A stretch of 40,526 nucleotides of DNA from JBAWAP01 sp049589355 (GCA_049589355.1 JBAWAP010000149.1:1-40526), one strand, 5' to 3'; counted from the stretch's first letter, positions 22,434 through 31,848 are shown. Made by a program: numbers and translations. The notes: generated from the letters alone by a model not told the origin.

Positions 22434-23893
22434 AGTCTTCGGCTCCCCGCCAGGAAAGCTTTCACTTCATCTCGCTGCGCTGTCGAGATGCGGTCGTGTT
22501 GAGCCAGAACGTCCAGTATCTCTCCCAGGCCGAAGACAGCGTGTAAGCGATAGCCGCGTTCTCCCAGATACTCTCGCCCTCCCTGCTCCCGGTCAATGAG
22601 GACGACGACATCTTCCACCAGAAGGCCGAGTTCTTCCAGAGGAGCAATGGCCTCCAGCTTGCTGGCGCCGGTGGTGATCACGTCGTCGAGGACAACAACG
22701 CGCTCGCCCTTCTGGAACTTACCCTCCACAGCCCGTCTGGTGCCATGGGCTTTGGCCTCTTTGCGCGGATAGATGAGGGGATAGCCCGATTCCAGGCTCA
22801 CCGCCGTCCCGATGGGCAGGGCAGCGTAGGGGATGGCGGCCAGGCGGTCAAACTTCAAATCCCAATGACCAATGTCCAAACCCCAATCTTCCTGCAAGAG
22901 CCGCACATACGCCTGTGCGACCTGGCGCAAGACCGTGGGATGGGAAACCAGCAGGCGCAAATCAATGTAGATGGGTGAGCGTTGACCTGAGCGTAGGGTG
23001 AAGTCGCCAAAGCGCACGCAGCCAATATCTGCCAGGGTCAGAATGAGCTGTTCCCGAGACGATTTTGCGATTTCCGATTTTCGATTTGCGATTTGCGATT
23101 TAGTCGTTTGCCGGGCGGCGTTGATTCGGTTGCGTAACTCCTGGGCTTCGACGCGGGGGTCTTCCGCGTAGATGATGCTGCGCGAGGCGCTGACGATGAT
23201 GCCCGATCCCTGCTCGTCCAGACCAGCGGCCAGAGCGGCCTCCAGATCGCCTTCCTGGGCGCCGACCCCTGGCAGCAGGATCCACATCTGCGGGGCCATC
23301 TCTCGCACAGCCCGCAACGCCTGGGGGTAGGTGGCTCCGATCACCAGGCCGACGTTCTCGTCCCACCGGACCGCATACTCAGCCACCACCTGGTAGAGGG
23401 GCCGTCCTCCGCAGTCCAGCGTTTGCAGGTCTGTGGCCCCAGGGTTGGAAGTGTGACATAGCAGAAAGACGCCGCGGTCAGCGTAGGCAGTGAAGGGCTG
23501 CACAGCGTCGTGGCCCAGGTAGGGGTTGACGGTGACCGCGTCCGCCCCCCACACCTCGAAGGCAGCTTTGGCGTAGGCCTCGGCGGTGGAGCCGATGTCG
23601 CCCCGCTTGGCGTCCAGGATGGCTGGCACATCCGTCACCTCGTGGATGTACTCAATGGTACGGCGCAGCGCCGCCAGCCCTTCCAATCCCTGCACTTCGT
23701 AGAAGGCAATATTGGGTTTGTAGGCGCAGACCAGGTCAGCCGTAGCGTCAATGATAGTTTTACTGAAGGCAAAGATGGGGTCTGACTGAGCCATCACCTG
23801 AGGAGGGAAGCGATCGGGACGCGGGTCCAGTCCCACGCATAGCAGGCTGTTATTCTGTTCAACAGCATGAGCTAGCTTCTCAGCAAAAGTCAA
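22430..23893 (-). CDS. pyrFE: Bifunctional OMP decarboxylase-orotate phosphoribosyltransferase (fused)
   Basis: A 487 aa fusion catalysing the last two steps to UMP. The N-terminal domain (1 to about 260) is a type 2 OMP decarboxylase, with catalytic DAKRGDIGS at 94-102. The C-terminal domain (about 282-487) is the transferase, with the PRPP loop VVVLDDVITTGASK at 399-412. The order (decarboxylase first) is opposite to animal UMP synthase. The linker (residues 266-278, KSQIANRKSEIAKS) is encoded by six copies of CGATTNN (23060-23102). A second repeat-like patch, GLDIGHWDLKFD (338-349), lies inside the transferase. The frame is intact throughout. It overlaps pyrD. Confidence 0.95.
   Translation of the reverse strand: MTFAEKLAHAVEQNNSLLCVGLDPRPDRFPPQVMAQSDPIFAFSKTIIDATADLVCAYKPNIAFYEVQGLEGLAALRRTIEYIHEVTDVPAILDAKRGDIGSTAEAYAKAAFEVWGADAVTVNPYLGHDAVQPFTAYADRGVFLLCHTSNPGATDLQTLDCGGRPLYQVVAEYAVRWDENVGLVIGATYPQALRAVREMAPQMWILLPGVGAQEGDLEAALAAGLDEQGSGIIVSASRSIIYAEDPRVEAQELRNRINAARQTTKSQIANRKSEIAKSSREQLILTLADIGCVRFGDFTLRSGQRSPIYIDLRLLVSHPTVLRQVAQAYVRLLQEDWGLDIGHWDLKFDRLAAIPYAALPIGTAVSLESGYPLIYPRKEAKAHGTRRAVEGKFQKGERVVVLDDVITTGASKLEAIAPLEELGLLVEDVVVLIDREQGGREYLGERGYRLHAVFGLGEILDVLAQHDRISTAQRDEVKAFLAGSRRL
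22847..22890. repeat. CCAATGNC-type repeat within the PyrE domain
   Basis: The plus strand reads CCCAATGACCAATGTCCAAACCCCAATC, tandem variants of CCAATGNC, translated as GLDIGHWDL in pyrFE. Similar arrays usually occur between genes. Confidence 0.5.
23060..23102. repeat. CGATTNN heptamer array forming the PyrF-PyrE linker
   Basis: Six units (one of 8 nt, five of 7 nt): CGATTTTG, CGATTTC, CGATTTT, CGATTTG, CGATTTG, CGATTTA. The same unit recurs at 40013-40047. Confidence 0.75.
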
Positions 23894-23928
23894 CTTTCGT
23901 GCCCTTCGCTTCTTTCGCGTCTTTCGTG

Positions 23929-24918
23929 CTAAGCTTTCCCCAACACCGCCGCCAACAAGGCCATGCGGATGTACATGCCGTTCTCCATCTGGCGGAAGTA
24001 GGCGGCTCGGGGGTCATCGTCTATGGCGTAGTGGATCTCTTCTACCCGGGGCAGGGGGTGCATGACGATCATTTTCTCCTTGGCCCGCTCCATCAGTTCC
24101 GGCGTGATCTCGTAGTAGCCCTTCACTTCCTCGTACTGGGACAGATCGGGGAAGCGTTCCTTCTGCACCCGGGTCACGTAGAGCACGTCCACCGTCTCGA
24201 TCACGTCGGCCACGTCGTAGGTCTCCCGCACCGGCAGGTTGCGTGCCCTGACCTGGTTCATGATGTCCAACGGCAGGCGCAGGATCTCCGGCGAGACGAA
24301 GCTCAACTCGACATCGTACAGGCAGAGCAGGCGCGTCAACGAGTGAACGGTACGTCCGTATTTCAGGTCGCCCACCATAGCCACCGAGAGGCCATCAATC
24401 TGCCCCAATTCCTCTTTGATGGTGAAGAGGTCCAGGAGGGCCTGGGTGGGATGCTCGCCGATGCCGTCGCCAGCGTTAATGATAGGCTTGCGGGCGTATT
24501 TGGCCGCGACTCCCGAGGCCCCCACCTCCGGGTGACGCAGAATGATCACGTCGGCGTATTGCTCCAGGGTACGGATAGTGTCGGGCAGCGATTCCCCTTT
24601 GCTCACTGAGGAGAATTGCACACCCTGAGTGATGGGGATGACGGTGCCTCCCAGACGTGACATAGCGGCGATGAAAGAGGAACTGGTGCGAGTGCTAGGC
24701 TCGTAGAAGAGACAGGCCAAAACAGTGCCCTTCAGGAGGTCAGTGGAGCCAGCTCGCCTGACTATAGCTCGCATTTCCTGGGCTACGCTGAAAATGTAGT
24801 CCAGGCTCTCCCTCGTAAATTGGGACACAGAGATAATATCCTGGCCATAAAAGCCACTGTTCAGATTGGGAGCCAATCCTACTTTCTTAGGAGTTGAAAA
24901 ATGCTTTGCGGCTGACAT
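23929..24918 (-). CDS. pyrB: Aspartate carbamoyltransferase catalytic subunit
   Basis: A 329 aa enzyme joining carbamoyl phosphate and aspartate. The carbamoyl-phosphate motif STRTS is at 75-79 (FYEPSTRTSSSF). The aspartate-site segments HPLPRVEEI and the GDGIGEHPTQALLD loop are present. No pyrI regulatory gene is adjacent, so it is probably an unregulated trimer or a complex with dihydroorotase. The gene sits between pyrC and pyrFE in the same operon. Confidence 0.96.
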   Translation of the reverse strand: MSAAKHFSTPKKVGLAPNLNSGFYGQDIISVSQFTRESLDYIFSVAQEMRAIVRRAGSTDLLKGTVLACLFYEPSTRTSSSFIAAMSRLGGTVIPITQGVQFSSVSKGESLPDTIRTLEQYADVIILRHPEVGASGVAAKYARKPIINAGDGIGEHPTQALLDLFTIKEELGQIDGLSVAMVGDLKYGRTVHSLTRLLCLYDVELSFVSPEILRLPLDIMNQVRARNLPVRETYDVADVIETVDVLYVTRVQKERFPDLSQYEEVKGYYEITPELMERAKEKMIVMHPLPRVEEIHYAIDDDPRAAYFRQMENGMYIRMALLAAVLGKA

Positions 24919-24952
24919 AGATCTCCCTCCTTACAGCGATTTTTCACTAATG

Positions 24953-26014
24953 TTATGACAAAAACAACGCCCGCCCGAAGCCAGGCTGGACGAGCACCTG
25001 ACCATCGGCGTAAGCCAGAACGCCACGCAGGTAGACCCTCGCCACGCGACCTCGTACAGTCATCCCTTCAAAAGGTGTCCAGCCACACTTCGTCTTGAGA
25101 GACGAGCCATTGAGAACGTATCTCTCGTCGGGCTCTACCTCAACGTAGGTCCTCTCATCCCGTTTCAGGCCAAAAATGCGGGCTGGATTCTCCGAGGTGA
25201 GCTCGATCAGGCGTTCCCAGGAGAGTCGCCCATCGGCCACGGCGGTGAGGAGCAGGGGCAACGTGGTCTCCAGACCGGGGACGCCGGGAGGGGGCTCAGA
25301 TCCTTCCTTCTCGGCTATAGTGTGGGGGGCGTGGTCGGAGGCGATGAAGTCAACGGCATCCAGGTTGGCCCACAGAGCGGTGCGGTCGGCCTCTGTGCCC
25401 AACGGGGGCTTCACGTGGGCGAAGCTCCCCAACCGCTCCCGGTCAGCCTCGGTCAGGAAAAGGTGATGGGGTGTCACCTCACAGGTAACCTTCGCCCCCC
25501 TCTCCTTGGCCATCCTGATGAGCTCGATTTCGGCCTTTTGGCTCACGTGGCAGATGTGCACTGGCCTATCGTATATCCAGGAGAGGGCAATGACGCATGC
25601 TGGAGCCAGGTCCTCGGCGTGTACGGCGATGAGCTTAGTGGTTGGCCAGTTTTGGAAGTGGCTCAGGAGGCTTGCCAGGTTGTCCACGCGTAGCGGGCCG
25701 TAGGTCTCGCCCAAATAGATCTTCAGCCCGGCGACCTGGCGGCTGAGCCCGGCGCAGTGGGCTGCGTTGTCGTCAGTGGCCCCCAGGTAGAGGCCGAAAT
25801 CGCAGACTGCCTTCTGGGAGGCGATCTCCGTTTTACGTTGCAGCGTTTTCCCATCCACGGTGGGAGGGAAGTTGTTGGGCATGTCCAGGACGGCGGTCAC
25901 CCCGCCGGCCAGGGCCGCCTCCGTGCCGGTATGGAAGTCCTCCTTGTGGGTGCCGCCGGGATCGCGCAGGTGGACGTGGACGTCTATCAAACCTGGCAGC
26001 CTATGGAGCGCCAT
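24953..26014 (-). CDS. pyrC: Dihydroorotase
   Basis: A 353 aa amidohydrolase that cyclises carbamoyl aspartate. The metal motif DVHVHLRDPG is at 11-20, a candidate metal-bridging Lys lies in GLKIYLGE, and the C-terminal ASDHAPHT is present. It is short for the type I family, which often has about 420 aa. This suggests the compact form that works with PyrB, a guess supported only by adjacency. GGAGA lies before the ATG. The gene starts 25 nt after a terminator, so its own promoter is unclear. Confidence 0.93.
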   Translation of the reverse strand: MALHRLPGLIDVHVHLRDPGGTHKEDFHTGTEAALAGGVTAVLDMPNNFPPTVDGKTLQRKTEIASQKAVCDFGLYLGATDDNAAHCAGLSRQVAGLKIYLGETYGPLRVDNLASLLSHFQNWPTTKLIAVHAEDLAPACVIALSWIYDRPVHICHVSQKAEIELIRMAKERGAKVTCEVTPHHLFLTEADRERLGSFAHVKPPLGTEADRTALWANLDAVDFIASDHAPHTIAEKEGSEPPPGVPGLETTLPLLLTAVADGRLSWERLIELTSENPARIFGLKRDERTYVEVEPDERYVLNGSSLKTKCGWTPFEGMTVRGRVARVYLRGVLAYADGQVLVQPGFGRALFLS

Positions 26015-26038
26015 TGAGTATCTCCATCAATCACACGC

Positions 26039-26072
26039 AAAAAGATGCTGAGTGGCTCGTCTACTCAGCATC
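26039..26072 (-). terminator. Intrinsic terminator between ftsK and pyrC (possible attenuator)
   Basis: A 10 bp stem GATGCTGAGT/ACTCAGCATC with a 9 nt loop and TTTTT follows the ftsK stop by 13 nt. It lies 25 nt before pyrC. No room for a promoter remains after it, so pyr transcription needs readthrough or a promoter inside ftsK. Confidence 0.85.
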
Positions 26073-26084
26073 GTCTTGGGGTGT

Positions 26085-28238
26085 TCAATTTTCTTCTTCC
26101 TCGATCAGAACCTCCCGCGAGCGACCGGCCCCCTGGTCTGGCCCAACGATGCCTTCGTCCTCCAGCAGATCAATCAGGCGAGCGGCCCGTGAGTAACCGA
26201 TGCGTAACCTCCGCTGCAGGAGGGAGACAGAGGCCCGGTTGTGCTTCCGTACCACCTCGATGGCTTCCTCCAAGAGGTCATCTCTCCTGCTGGCTTCCTT
26301 TTCTTTGGCTTTCATATCCTCCCAGAGCGGTCGTTGGGTCATCTCCTCAGCTTTATAGAAACTGGTTGGGATGCTCGGACCTACCCCCGTTCCTTTCCAG
26401 TAGCTTACTAGGCGAGCCAGTTCATTATCGGAGACAAAGCAGCCTTGCAGCCTCACCAACTGGCTGGAGTCCGAAGCCATGTAGAGCATGTCTCCCCGCC
26501 CCAGCAATCTTTCTGCACCCGCCATGTCCAAAATCACCCGCGAGTCCACCTGGCTAGTAACGGCGAAGGAGATACGAGCGGGGAAGTTGGCCTTGATGAG
26601 CCCCGTGACGACGTCCACCGAGGGCCTTTGGGTAGCGATAACCAGGTGGATACCCGTGGCCCGGGCCATCTGGGCAACGCGAACGAGGGCCTGTTCCACC
26701 TGGTCGTGGGCCAGCATCATCAGGTCGGCCAGCTCATCCACAAAGACCACGATGTAGGGCAGGCGTTTCTCTCCCTGAGGGTTGACTCGTTTGTTATACT
26801 CCTCGATGTTGCGCACCTCGGCTGCGGCCAGCTTCCTGTAGCGCTGATCCATCTCACGCATGGCCCACTGCAGAGAGCCCACGACCCGCTCCAGATCCAC
26901 TATTACGGGCGCTAAGAGATGGGGAATGCCGTTGAAATTGGTCAGTTCCACCCGCTTGGGATCAATCATCAATAGCTTCAGGTCGTCGGGTGTGTTATTG
27001 CACAGCAAGCAGGCAATGACAGAGTTGATGCAGACGGATTTGCCTGAGCCAGTTGCCCCTGCGATCAACAGGTGTGGCATGGTTCTTAGATCAGCCACTA
27101 CAGGCTCGCCAGATACATCGCGGCCGAGGCCGATGACGAGTTTGGAATTCAGCTTCTTAAATGCCTCCGACTCCACCACTCCCCGCAAAGCCACCAAAGT
27201 CAACTCTGCATTGGGCACCTCAATGCCCACAATGGAGCGGCCAGGCACAGGGGCTACGACGCGGACGGGTGAGGCGGCCAAAGCCAAGGCCAGATCGTCG
27301 ACCAAGGCGCTGATCTTTGACACCTTGACCTTCATGCGTCTCCCTCCGCGCCCCTCGATGAAACCCGGCTCGATGCCAAACTGGGTGATCACCGGACCCT
27401 GGCTGACCTCGACGACCTTAGCTGGCACCCCAAGGCTAACCAGGGTCTCTTCGATGATCTTGACTCGCCGACGGATCTCTGCTTGACTGATCTCCTGATC
27501 CAGGCTCTCTTCCAGGATTTCGGCGACAGGAGGAAGCCGCCACCCTTGAGCGCCGCCGATGATGCGGGGGAAGATAGGGCCCCGTACGGGGCGGGATGGC
27601 TCAGTTGCACGCCCAGGCGAGGAAGCAACGGAGGGCCTTGCTTGGCGCCAGTGTCGCAGGCGAGAAAGGCGACCCTCCCAGAGATAACGAAGTCTGTTCC
27701 ATCCTTGTCTAAAGGCCTGACCTATCTCGGCAGGGGAAAGGCCGGAGAGCATGATGATGGCTACACTGGCCAGGGCTACGATGGCGATGTAAGCTCCCAG
27801 GTGGCCAAGGCTCGAGACCAGGGCCCAGCTTACCAGCCAGCCCAAGTAGCCGCCACCACCTTCTTGGGTAGCCAAGGCTTTTGGATCCTCAGGGGAAGAA
27901 AGCGAATGGGTCAGGGCCAAGCCCACAGTGAAAAGCAGAGCTGCCCCCACGATTTTTTCCCAGGCCACTTCCGGCTCACGCCTCGATCCCGTCAGGAGCA
28001 ACCAGAGTCCTGCCGTCCCAAACATAAGGGGTGTTAGGTATGCACCCCAGCCGAAGGCCAGACGCAAGAAGTGCAGCCAATCCTCGGTGAGGGCCCCTCG
28101 GCTGAGGGAAATCAAGCTGAACAGAGTCAACAGGGCCAGGGCCAGCAAGGCTATACCTACTCTATCTGCTCGCAATAGCCCGGAGAGATTTATGCGGGGG
28201 CTGGTCTTCTTTTTCCTAGATTGCCTTCGCTTCGCCAT
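26085..28238 (-). CDS. ftsK: DNA translocase FtsK/SpoIIIE
   Basis: A 717 aa septum-located DNA pump for chromosome segregation. Four membrane helices lie within residues 25-175. A short linker, the alpha domain and the RecA-like motor (Walker A GATGSGKS) follow, with the RPSVDVVTGLIKANFPARI segment. A gamma winged-helix domain closes it (residues 650-705, LLEEAIEVVRKHNRASVSLLQRRLRIGY), which reads KOPS-like polarity sites. The linker is short compared with E. coli FtsK and like SpoIIIE. A promoter lies about 90 nt upstream. Confidence 0.94.
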   Translation of the reverse strand: MAKRRQSRKKKTSPRINLSGLLRADRVGIALLALALLTLFSLISLSRGALTEDWLHFLRLAFGWGAYLTPLMFGTAGLWLLLTGSRREPEVAWEKIVGAALLFTVGLALTHSLSSPEDPKALATQEGGGGYLGWLVSWALVSSLGHLGAYIAIVALASVAIIMLSGLSPAEIGQAFRQGWNRLRYLWEGRLSRLRHWRQARPSVASSPGRATEPSRPVRGPIFPRIIGGAQGWRLPPVAEILEESLDQEISQAEIRRRVKIIEETLVSLGVPAKVVEVSQGPVITQFGIEPGFIEGRGGRRMKVKVSKISALVDDLALALAASPVRVVAPVPGRSIVGIEVPNAELTLVALRGVVESEAFKKLNSKLVIGLGRDVSGEPVVADLRTMPHLLIAGATGSGKSVCINSVIACLLCNNTPDDLKLLMIDPKRVELTNFNGIPHLLAPVIVDLERVVGSLQWAMREMDQRYRKLAAAEVRNIEEYNKRVNPQGEKRLPYIVVFVDELADLMMLAHDQVEQALVRVAQMARATGIHLVIATQRPSVDVVTGLIKANFPARISFAVTSQVDSRVILDMAGAERLLGRGDMLYMASDSSQLVRLQGCFVSDNELARLVSYWKGTGVGPSIPTSFYKAEEMTQRPLWEDMKAKEKEASRRDDLLEEAIEVVRKHNRASVSLLQRRLRIGYSRAARLIDLLEDEGIVGPDQGAGRSREVLIEEEEN

Positions 28239-28239
28239 A

Positions 28240-28322
28240 TTAGTCAGTCGTCAGTTATCAGTGATCAGTCATCAGCGATCGGTGTTTACTGATCACTTAT
28301 AACTGGATACTGGTTACTGGAT
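28240..28322. repeat. Degenerate GATCAGT/ACTGGATA repeat spacer
   Basis: AGTCAGTCGTCAGTTATCAGTG and related units fill the ftsK leader. Same style as 15890-15981. Confidence 0.5.
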
Positions 28323-28351
28323 ATTATATCACACAATCCCCTGAAAACCAA
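28323..28351 (-). promoter_or_regulatory. Promoter of ftsK
   Basis: TTGGTT (28351-28346), 17 bp, TATAAT (28328-28323). The -35 is weak. Confidence 0.5.
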
Positions 28352-28429
28352 GAACCCTCGAGGCTCTGATGTTTCGAAAGCCTGCATCTGAGGGCTCAGC
28401 CCGAAGGGTTGTCCAGCACGGAAAAGGCA

Positions 28430-29971
28430 TCAGATTTGACGTCGTGGCCGGTACTGGATGGCTTCGGCCAGATGTGCCGTCTCTATCCGCTCCGAGCCTG
28501 CCAGATCGGCGATGGTACGCGCTAGCTTCAGAACGCGATGAAAAGCCCTGGCACTCATCGCCAGTTGCTGCATGGCTGCCTTGAGCAGGCTGCGCCCTGC
28601 CTCGTCAACTTGACAGTACTCCCTGACCTCAGCCGGCCCCATGTCAGCGTTGCAGCGTAGGGCCGGGACGCCGTGCCCCCCAATGCTGGCAAAGCGCCGC
28701 CGTTGCATTTCCCGCGCTTTCTCTACCCTGGCCCTGATGTCCTCAGATTTCTCCCCCAGCCGGTCGTCGGTCAGCTTCTCGTACTCCACCCGGGGTACCT
28801 CACCGTGGATGTCAATGCGGTCCAAAAGCGGCCCAGAGATGCGTTTCTGGTAGCGGCTGACCATAGATAGAGAGCAAGTACATTCCTTCACGGGGTCACC
28901 AAAGTAGCCACAGGGGCAGGGGTTCATGGCAGCGATTAACATGAAGTTGGCGGGAAAAGTGAGGGTTCCCTGCGCTCTGCTGATGGTCACGATCTTGTCT
29001 TCGATGGGTTGACGCAAAACCTCAAGGGTCCGCATGCCGAACTCTGGTAATTCGTCCAAGAAGAGGACACCACGGTGGGCTAAGCTAATCTCCCCAGGGC
29101 GGGGAAAACGTCCCCCACCCACCAGACCGGCGTGGCTGACGGTGTGATGGGGAGCGCGAAAGGGCCGATATTGGATCAGCGGGATCTCCGGCGGCAGCAA
29201 TCCGGCCACGGAGTAGATCTTGGTCACCTCGAGGCACTCTTCCGGCATCATCCGGGGTAGGATGGAAGGCATAGAGCGCGCCAGCAGGGTCTTGCCAGCA
29301 CCAGGCGGGCCAGTCATGATCACGTTGTGGCCACCAGCCGCCGCCACTTCCAATGCCCTCTTGATATGTTCTTGACCCTTGACGTGGGAGAAGTCCACGG
29401 CGTAGAATGGGGGCTCCTCGGCACCGAGGTTCAGGTCGTAGTGATACGGCTCAATGGAGCGCAGCCCCTGGAGGTGGGCGATGAGGGACGAGAGGTCCGC
29501 CACGGGGATGACCTCCAGTCCCTGGATGAGGGCCGCTTCTGGGGCATCCACCGCGGGCACGAAGACGGTGTTAAAGCCGCGCTCTTTGGCCAGAGCAGCC
29601 ATGGGGAGGATGCCAGTGGTGTGGCGAACGCCACCGTCGAGGGACAGTTCCCCGACGAATATGGCGTTCTCGACCCGGTCCGGCCAGGCCTGCTCAGAAG
29701 CCAGGAGGATGCCCACGGCGATGGGCAGGTCGTAGGCCGGGCCCTCTTTTCGCAAGTCAGCCGGGGCCAGGTTGACGGTGAGACGTTTGTTGGGGTAGAT
29801 CAACCCTGAGTTCTTTATGGCCGACCTGACCCTTTCCCGCGATTCCTGGACAGCCGTATCAGGCAGGCCAACGATGGTTAAGCTGGGCAGTCCGCGAGAG
29901 GTATCTACTTCTACTTCGACGATGGCTCCATCCAGGCCGACTATGGCACAACTGGTGACCTTGGCTAACAC
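28430..29971 (-). CDS. comM: ComM/YifB-like AAA+ ATPase (Mg-chelatase-like)
   Basis: A 513 aa protein with an N-terminal LonC-like fold (GLPSLTIVGLPDTAVQESRERVRSAI), a central AAA+ domain (Walker A GPPGAGKT, Walker B LFLDELPEF) and a C-terminal Mg-chelatase-like domain with ARAFHRVLKLARTIADLAG. ComM is a branch-migration helicase in natural transformation of some bacteria. In others, as here, its role is unproven. A zinc-like CPCGYFGDPVKEC loop (Cys-x-Cys) lies between. Transcribed away from the mutase gene. Confidence 0.9.
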   Translation of the reverse strand: MLAKVTSCAIVGLDGAIVEVEVDTSRGLPSLTIVGLPDTAVQESRERVRSAIKNSGLIYPNKRLTVNLAPADLRKEGPAYDLPIAVGILLASEQAWPDRVENAIFVGELSLDGGVRHTTGILPMAALAKERGFNTVFVPAVDAPEAALIQGLEVIPVADLSSLIAHLQGLRSIEPYHYDLNLGAEEPPFYAVDFSHVKGQEHIKRALEVAAAGGHNVIMTGPPGAGKTLLARSMPSILPRMMPEECLEVTKIYSVAGLLPPEIPLIQYRPFRAPHHTVSHAGLVGGGRFPRPGEISLAHRGVLFLDELPEFGMRTLEVLRQPIEDKIVTISRAQGTLTFPANFMLIAAMNPCPCGYFGDPVKECTCSLSMVSRYQKRISGPLLDRIDIHGEVPRVEYEKLTDDRLGEKSEDIRARVEKAREMQRRRFASIGGHGVPALRCNADMGPAEVREYCQVDEAGRSLLKAAMQQLAMSARAFHRVLKLARTIADLAGSERIETAHLAEAIQYRPRRQI

Positions 29972-30065
29972 TTCTTCTCTCCCCCACCATTATCCGCCCC
30001 CAAGTTTATCACAAAGTGAGTTGAAAGGCAAAAACCCTTCCTACAAACTCCTCTCGAAATCTAAC

Positions 30066-30094
30066 TTGACAAGCTTTCTGATGTAGAGTAATAT
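30066..30094 (+). promoter_or_regulatory. Promoter of the first mutase gene
   Basis: TTGACA (30066-30071), 17 bp, TAATAT (30089-30094), about 70 nt before the ATG. Confidence 0.75.
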
Positions 30095-30168
30095 TGCCAT
30101 AGCCTGGAAGTGACCGCCATCGGGGTAGAGGGTTTGGCCGGCCCGGTAGCCATGTGATAGGGAGGGAA

Positions 30169-31827
30169 ATGAGCGAAGACTTTTTTAACAGGAAACACTG
30201 GGAGCACGAGGTACTCGAACCCGTTCTTCGACGCTATCCTGAGCGCCGGGACCGCTTTGAAACCAGCTCAGGCATCAAGGTTGAGCGGGTCTATACGCCC
30301 AAGGAAGCGGAAATAGACTACGTCGAGGATTTGGGGTTCCCAGGCCAATACCCCTTCACTCGCGGCGCGCATCCCACCATGTACCGAGGGCGCCTCTGGA
30401 CTATGCGCCAATACGCGGGCTACGCTACCGCCGAGGAGTCCAACCGCCGCTATAAGTATCTCCTCTCTCAGGGTCAGACGGGCCTCTCAGTAGCCTTTGA
30501 CCTGCCTACCCAGATCGGCTACGACTCAGACCACCCCTTGGCTGAGGGGGAGGTCGGAAAGGTTGGCGTGGCCATTGATTCCCTGGAGGACATGGAAGCC
30601 CTTTTCGAAGGCATCCCCCTCGATAAAGTCAGCACCTCCATGACCATCAACGCGCCAGCAGCCATCCTCCTCGCCATGTATATCGTGGTGGCCAAAAAGC
30701 AGGGGATAGATCCCCAGGTATTGCAGGGCACCATCCAGAACGATATCTTGAAAGAGTACGTAGCTCGTGGGACTTACATCTTTCCACCCCAACCCTCTAT
30801 GCGTCTCATTACCGATGTATTCTCTTACTGTAAAGATAACTTACCTCGCTGGAACACAATATCCATCTCAGGCTATCACATCCGTGAGGCGGGGGCGACG
30901 GCCGTGCAAGAGGTGGCCTTCACCTTCGCCAACGCCATCGCCTACGTGGAGGCGGCCATCGAAGCTGGCTTGAACGTGGACGAGTTTGCCGACCGGATTT
31001 CCTTCTTCTTTAACGCTCATAACGACTTTTTGGAGGAGGTGGCCAAGTTCAGAGCGGCTCGGCGGCTGTGGGCCAGGATAATGAAGGAGCGGTTTGGAGC
31101 GCGTGAGCCTAGCTCTTGGATGTTGCGCTTTCACACCCAGACGGCTGGTTGCACTCTGACTGCTCAGCAGCCCGATAACAATGTGGTGCGAGTGACTCTT
31201 CAAGCCTTGGCCGCTGTGCTGGGCGGCACACAGTCGCTGCATACCAACTCTCGCGACGAGGCGTTATCGCTGCCTACGGAGAAATCGGTTCAGACCGCCC
31301 TCAGAACCCAGCAGATCATCGCCCACGAGAGTGGCGTGGCTAATACCATTGATCCCTTAGCCGGAAGCTACTACGTTGAGGCGCTGACCAACGAAATCGA
31401 GACCAGGGCCCAAGAATACATCGAGAAGATTGACGCGATGGGTGGAGCGTTGGCAGCCATCGAGCGAGGTTTCGTTCAGCGGGAGATCCAGGAGAGTGCC
31501 TACCGTTATCAGTTAGAGGTAGAGGAAGGAGCTAGAGCGGTGGTGGGGGTCAACAGGTTCACAATAGAGGAAGAGGTGCCTCTGCGGCGCTTGAAGGTTG
31601 ACCCCAGAGTCAGCAAGCAACAGATCGAACGGCTCCAGGCTCTCAGGGAGCGGCGCGATGGTGACAAGGTACGAAACTTACTGACTTTATTGAGGAAGAC
31701 AGCGCAAGGCAAGGAGAATGTACTGCCTATTATTCTGGAGTGCGTAGAGGCTTACGCCACCCTGGGTGAAATCTGCGGAGTACTGAGAGAAGTATTCGGC
31801 GAGTACAAACCCACACTGGCGCTGTAG
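30169..31827 (+). CDS. Methylmalonyl-CoA mutase large-subunit domain, copy A
   Basis: A 552 aa TIM-barrel subunit of a B12-dependent acyl-CoA mutase (succinyl-CoA/methylmalonyl-CoA type). YPFTRGAHPTMYRGRLW and the AFDLPTQIGYDSDHP substrate loop are present, as are WNTISISGYHIREAG and SLHTNSRDEAL. It lacks the B12-binding domain and must use a separate small subunit, the nearest being at 36837. The ATG at 30169 has AGGGAGG before it. The GTG at 30154 is in the leader. It opens the B12/propionate cluster, but substrate choice (methylmalonyl, ethylmalonyl or isobutyryl) is not settled. Confidence 0.93.
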   Translation: MSEDFFNRKHWEHEVLEPVLRRYPERRDRFETSSGIKVERVYTPKEAEIDYVEDLGFPGQYPFTRGAHPTMYRGRLWTMRQYAGYATAEESNRRYKYLLSQGQTGLSVAFDLPTQIGYDSDHPLAEGEVGKVGVAIDSLEDMEALFEGIPLDKVSTSMTINAPAAILLAMYIVVAKKQGIDPQVLQGTIQNDILKEYVARGTYIFPPQPSMRLITDVFSYCKDNLPRWNTISISGYHIREAGATAVQEVAFTFANAIAYVEAAIEAGLNVDEFADRISFFFNAHNDFLEEVAKFRAARRLWARIMKERFGAREPSSWMLRFHTQTAGCTLTAQQPDNNVVRVTLQALAAVLGGTQSLHTNSRDEALSLPTEKSVQTALRTQQIIAHESGVANTIDPLAGSYYVEALTNEIETRAQEYIEKIDAMGGALAAIERGFVQREIQESAYRYQLEVEEGARAVVGVNRFTIEEEVPLRRLKVDPRVSKQQIERLQALRERRDGDKVRNLLTLLRKTAQGKENVLPIILECVEAYATLGEICGVLREVFGEYKPTLAL

Positions 31828-31848
31828 ACCAGCTTTATGGATGCAACA

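Noticed and set aside
23899..24609. 236-codon plus ORF over pyrB
   Set aside because: His/Gly-rich shadow product typical of antisense GC-biased DNA.
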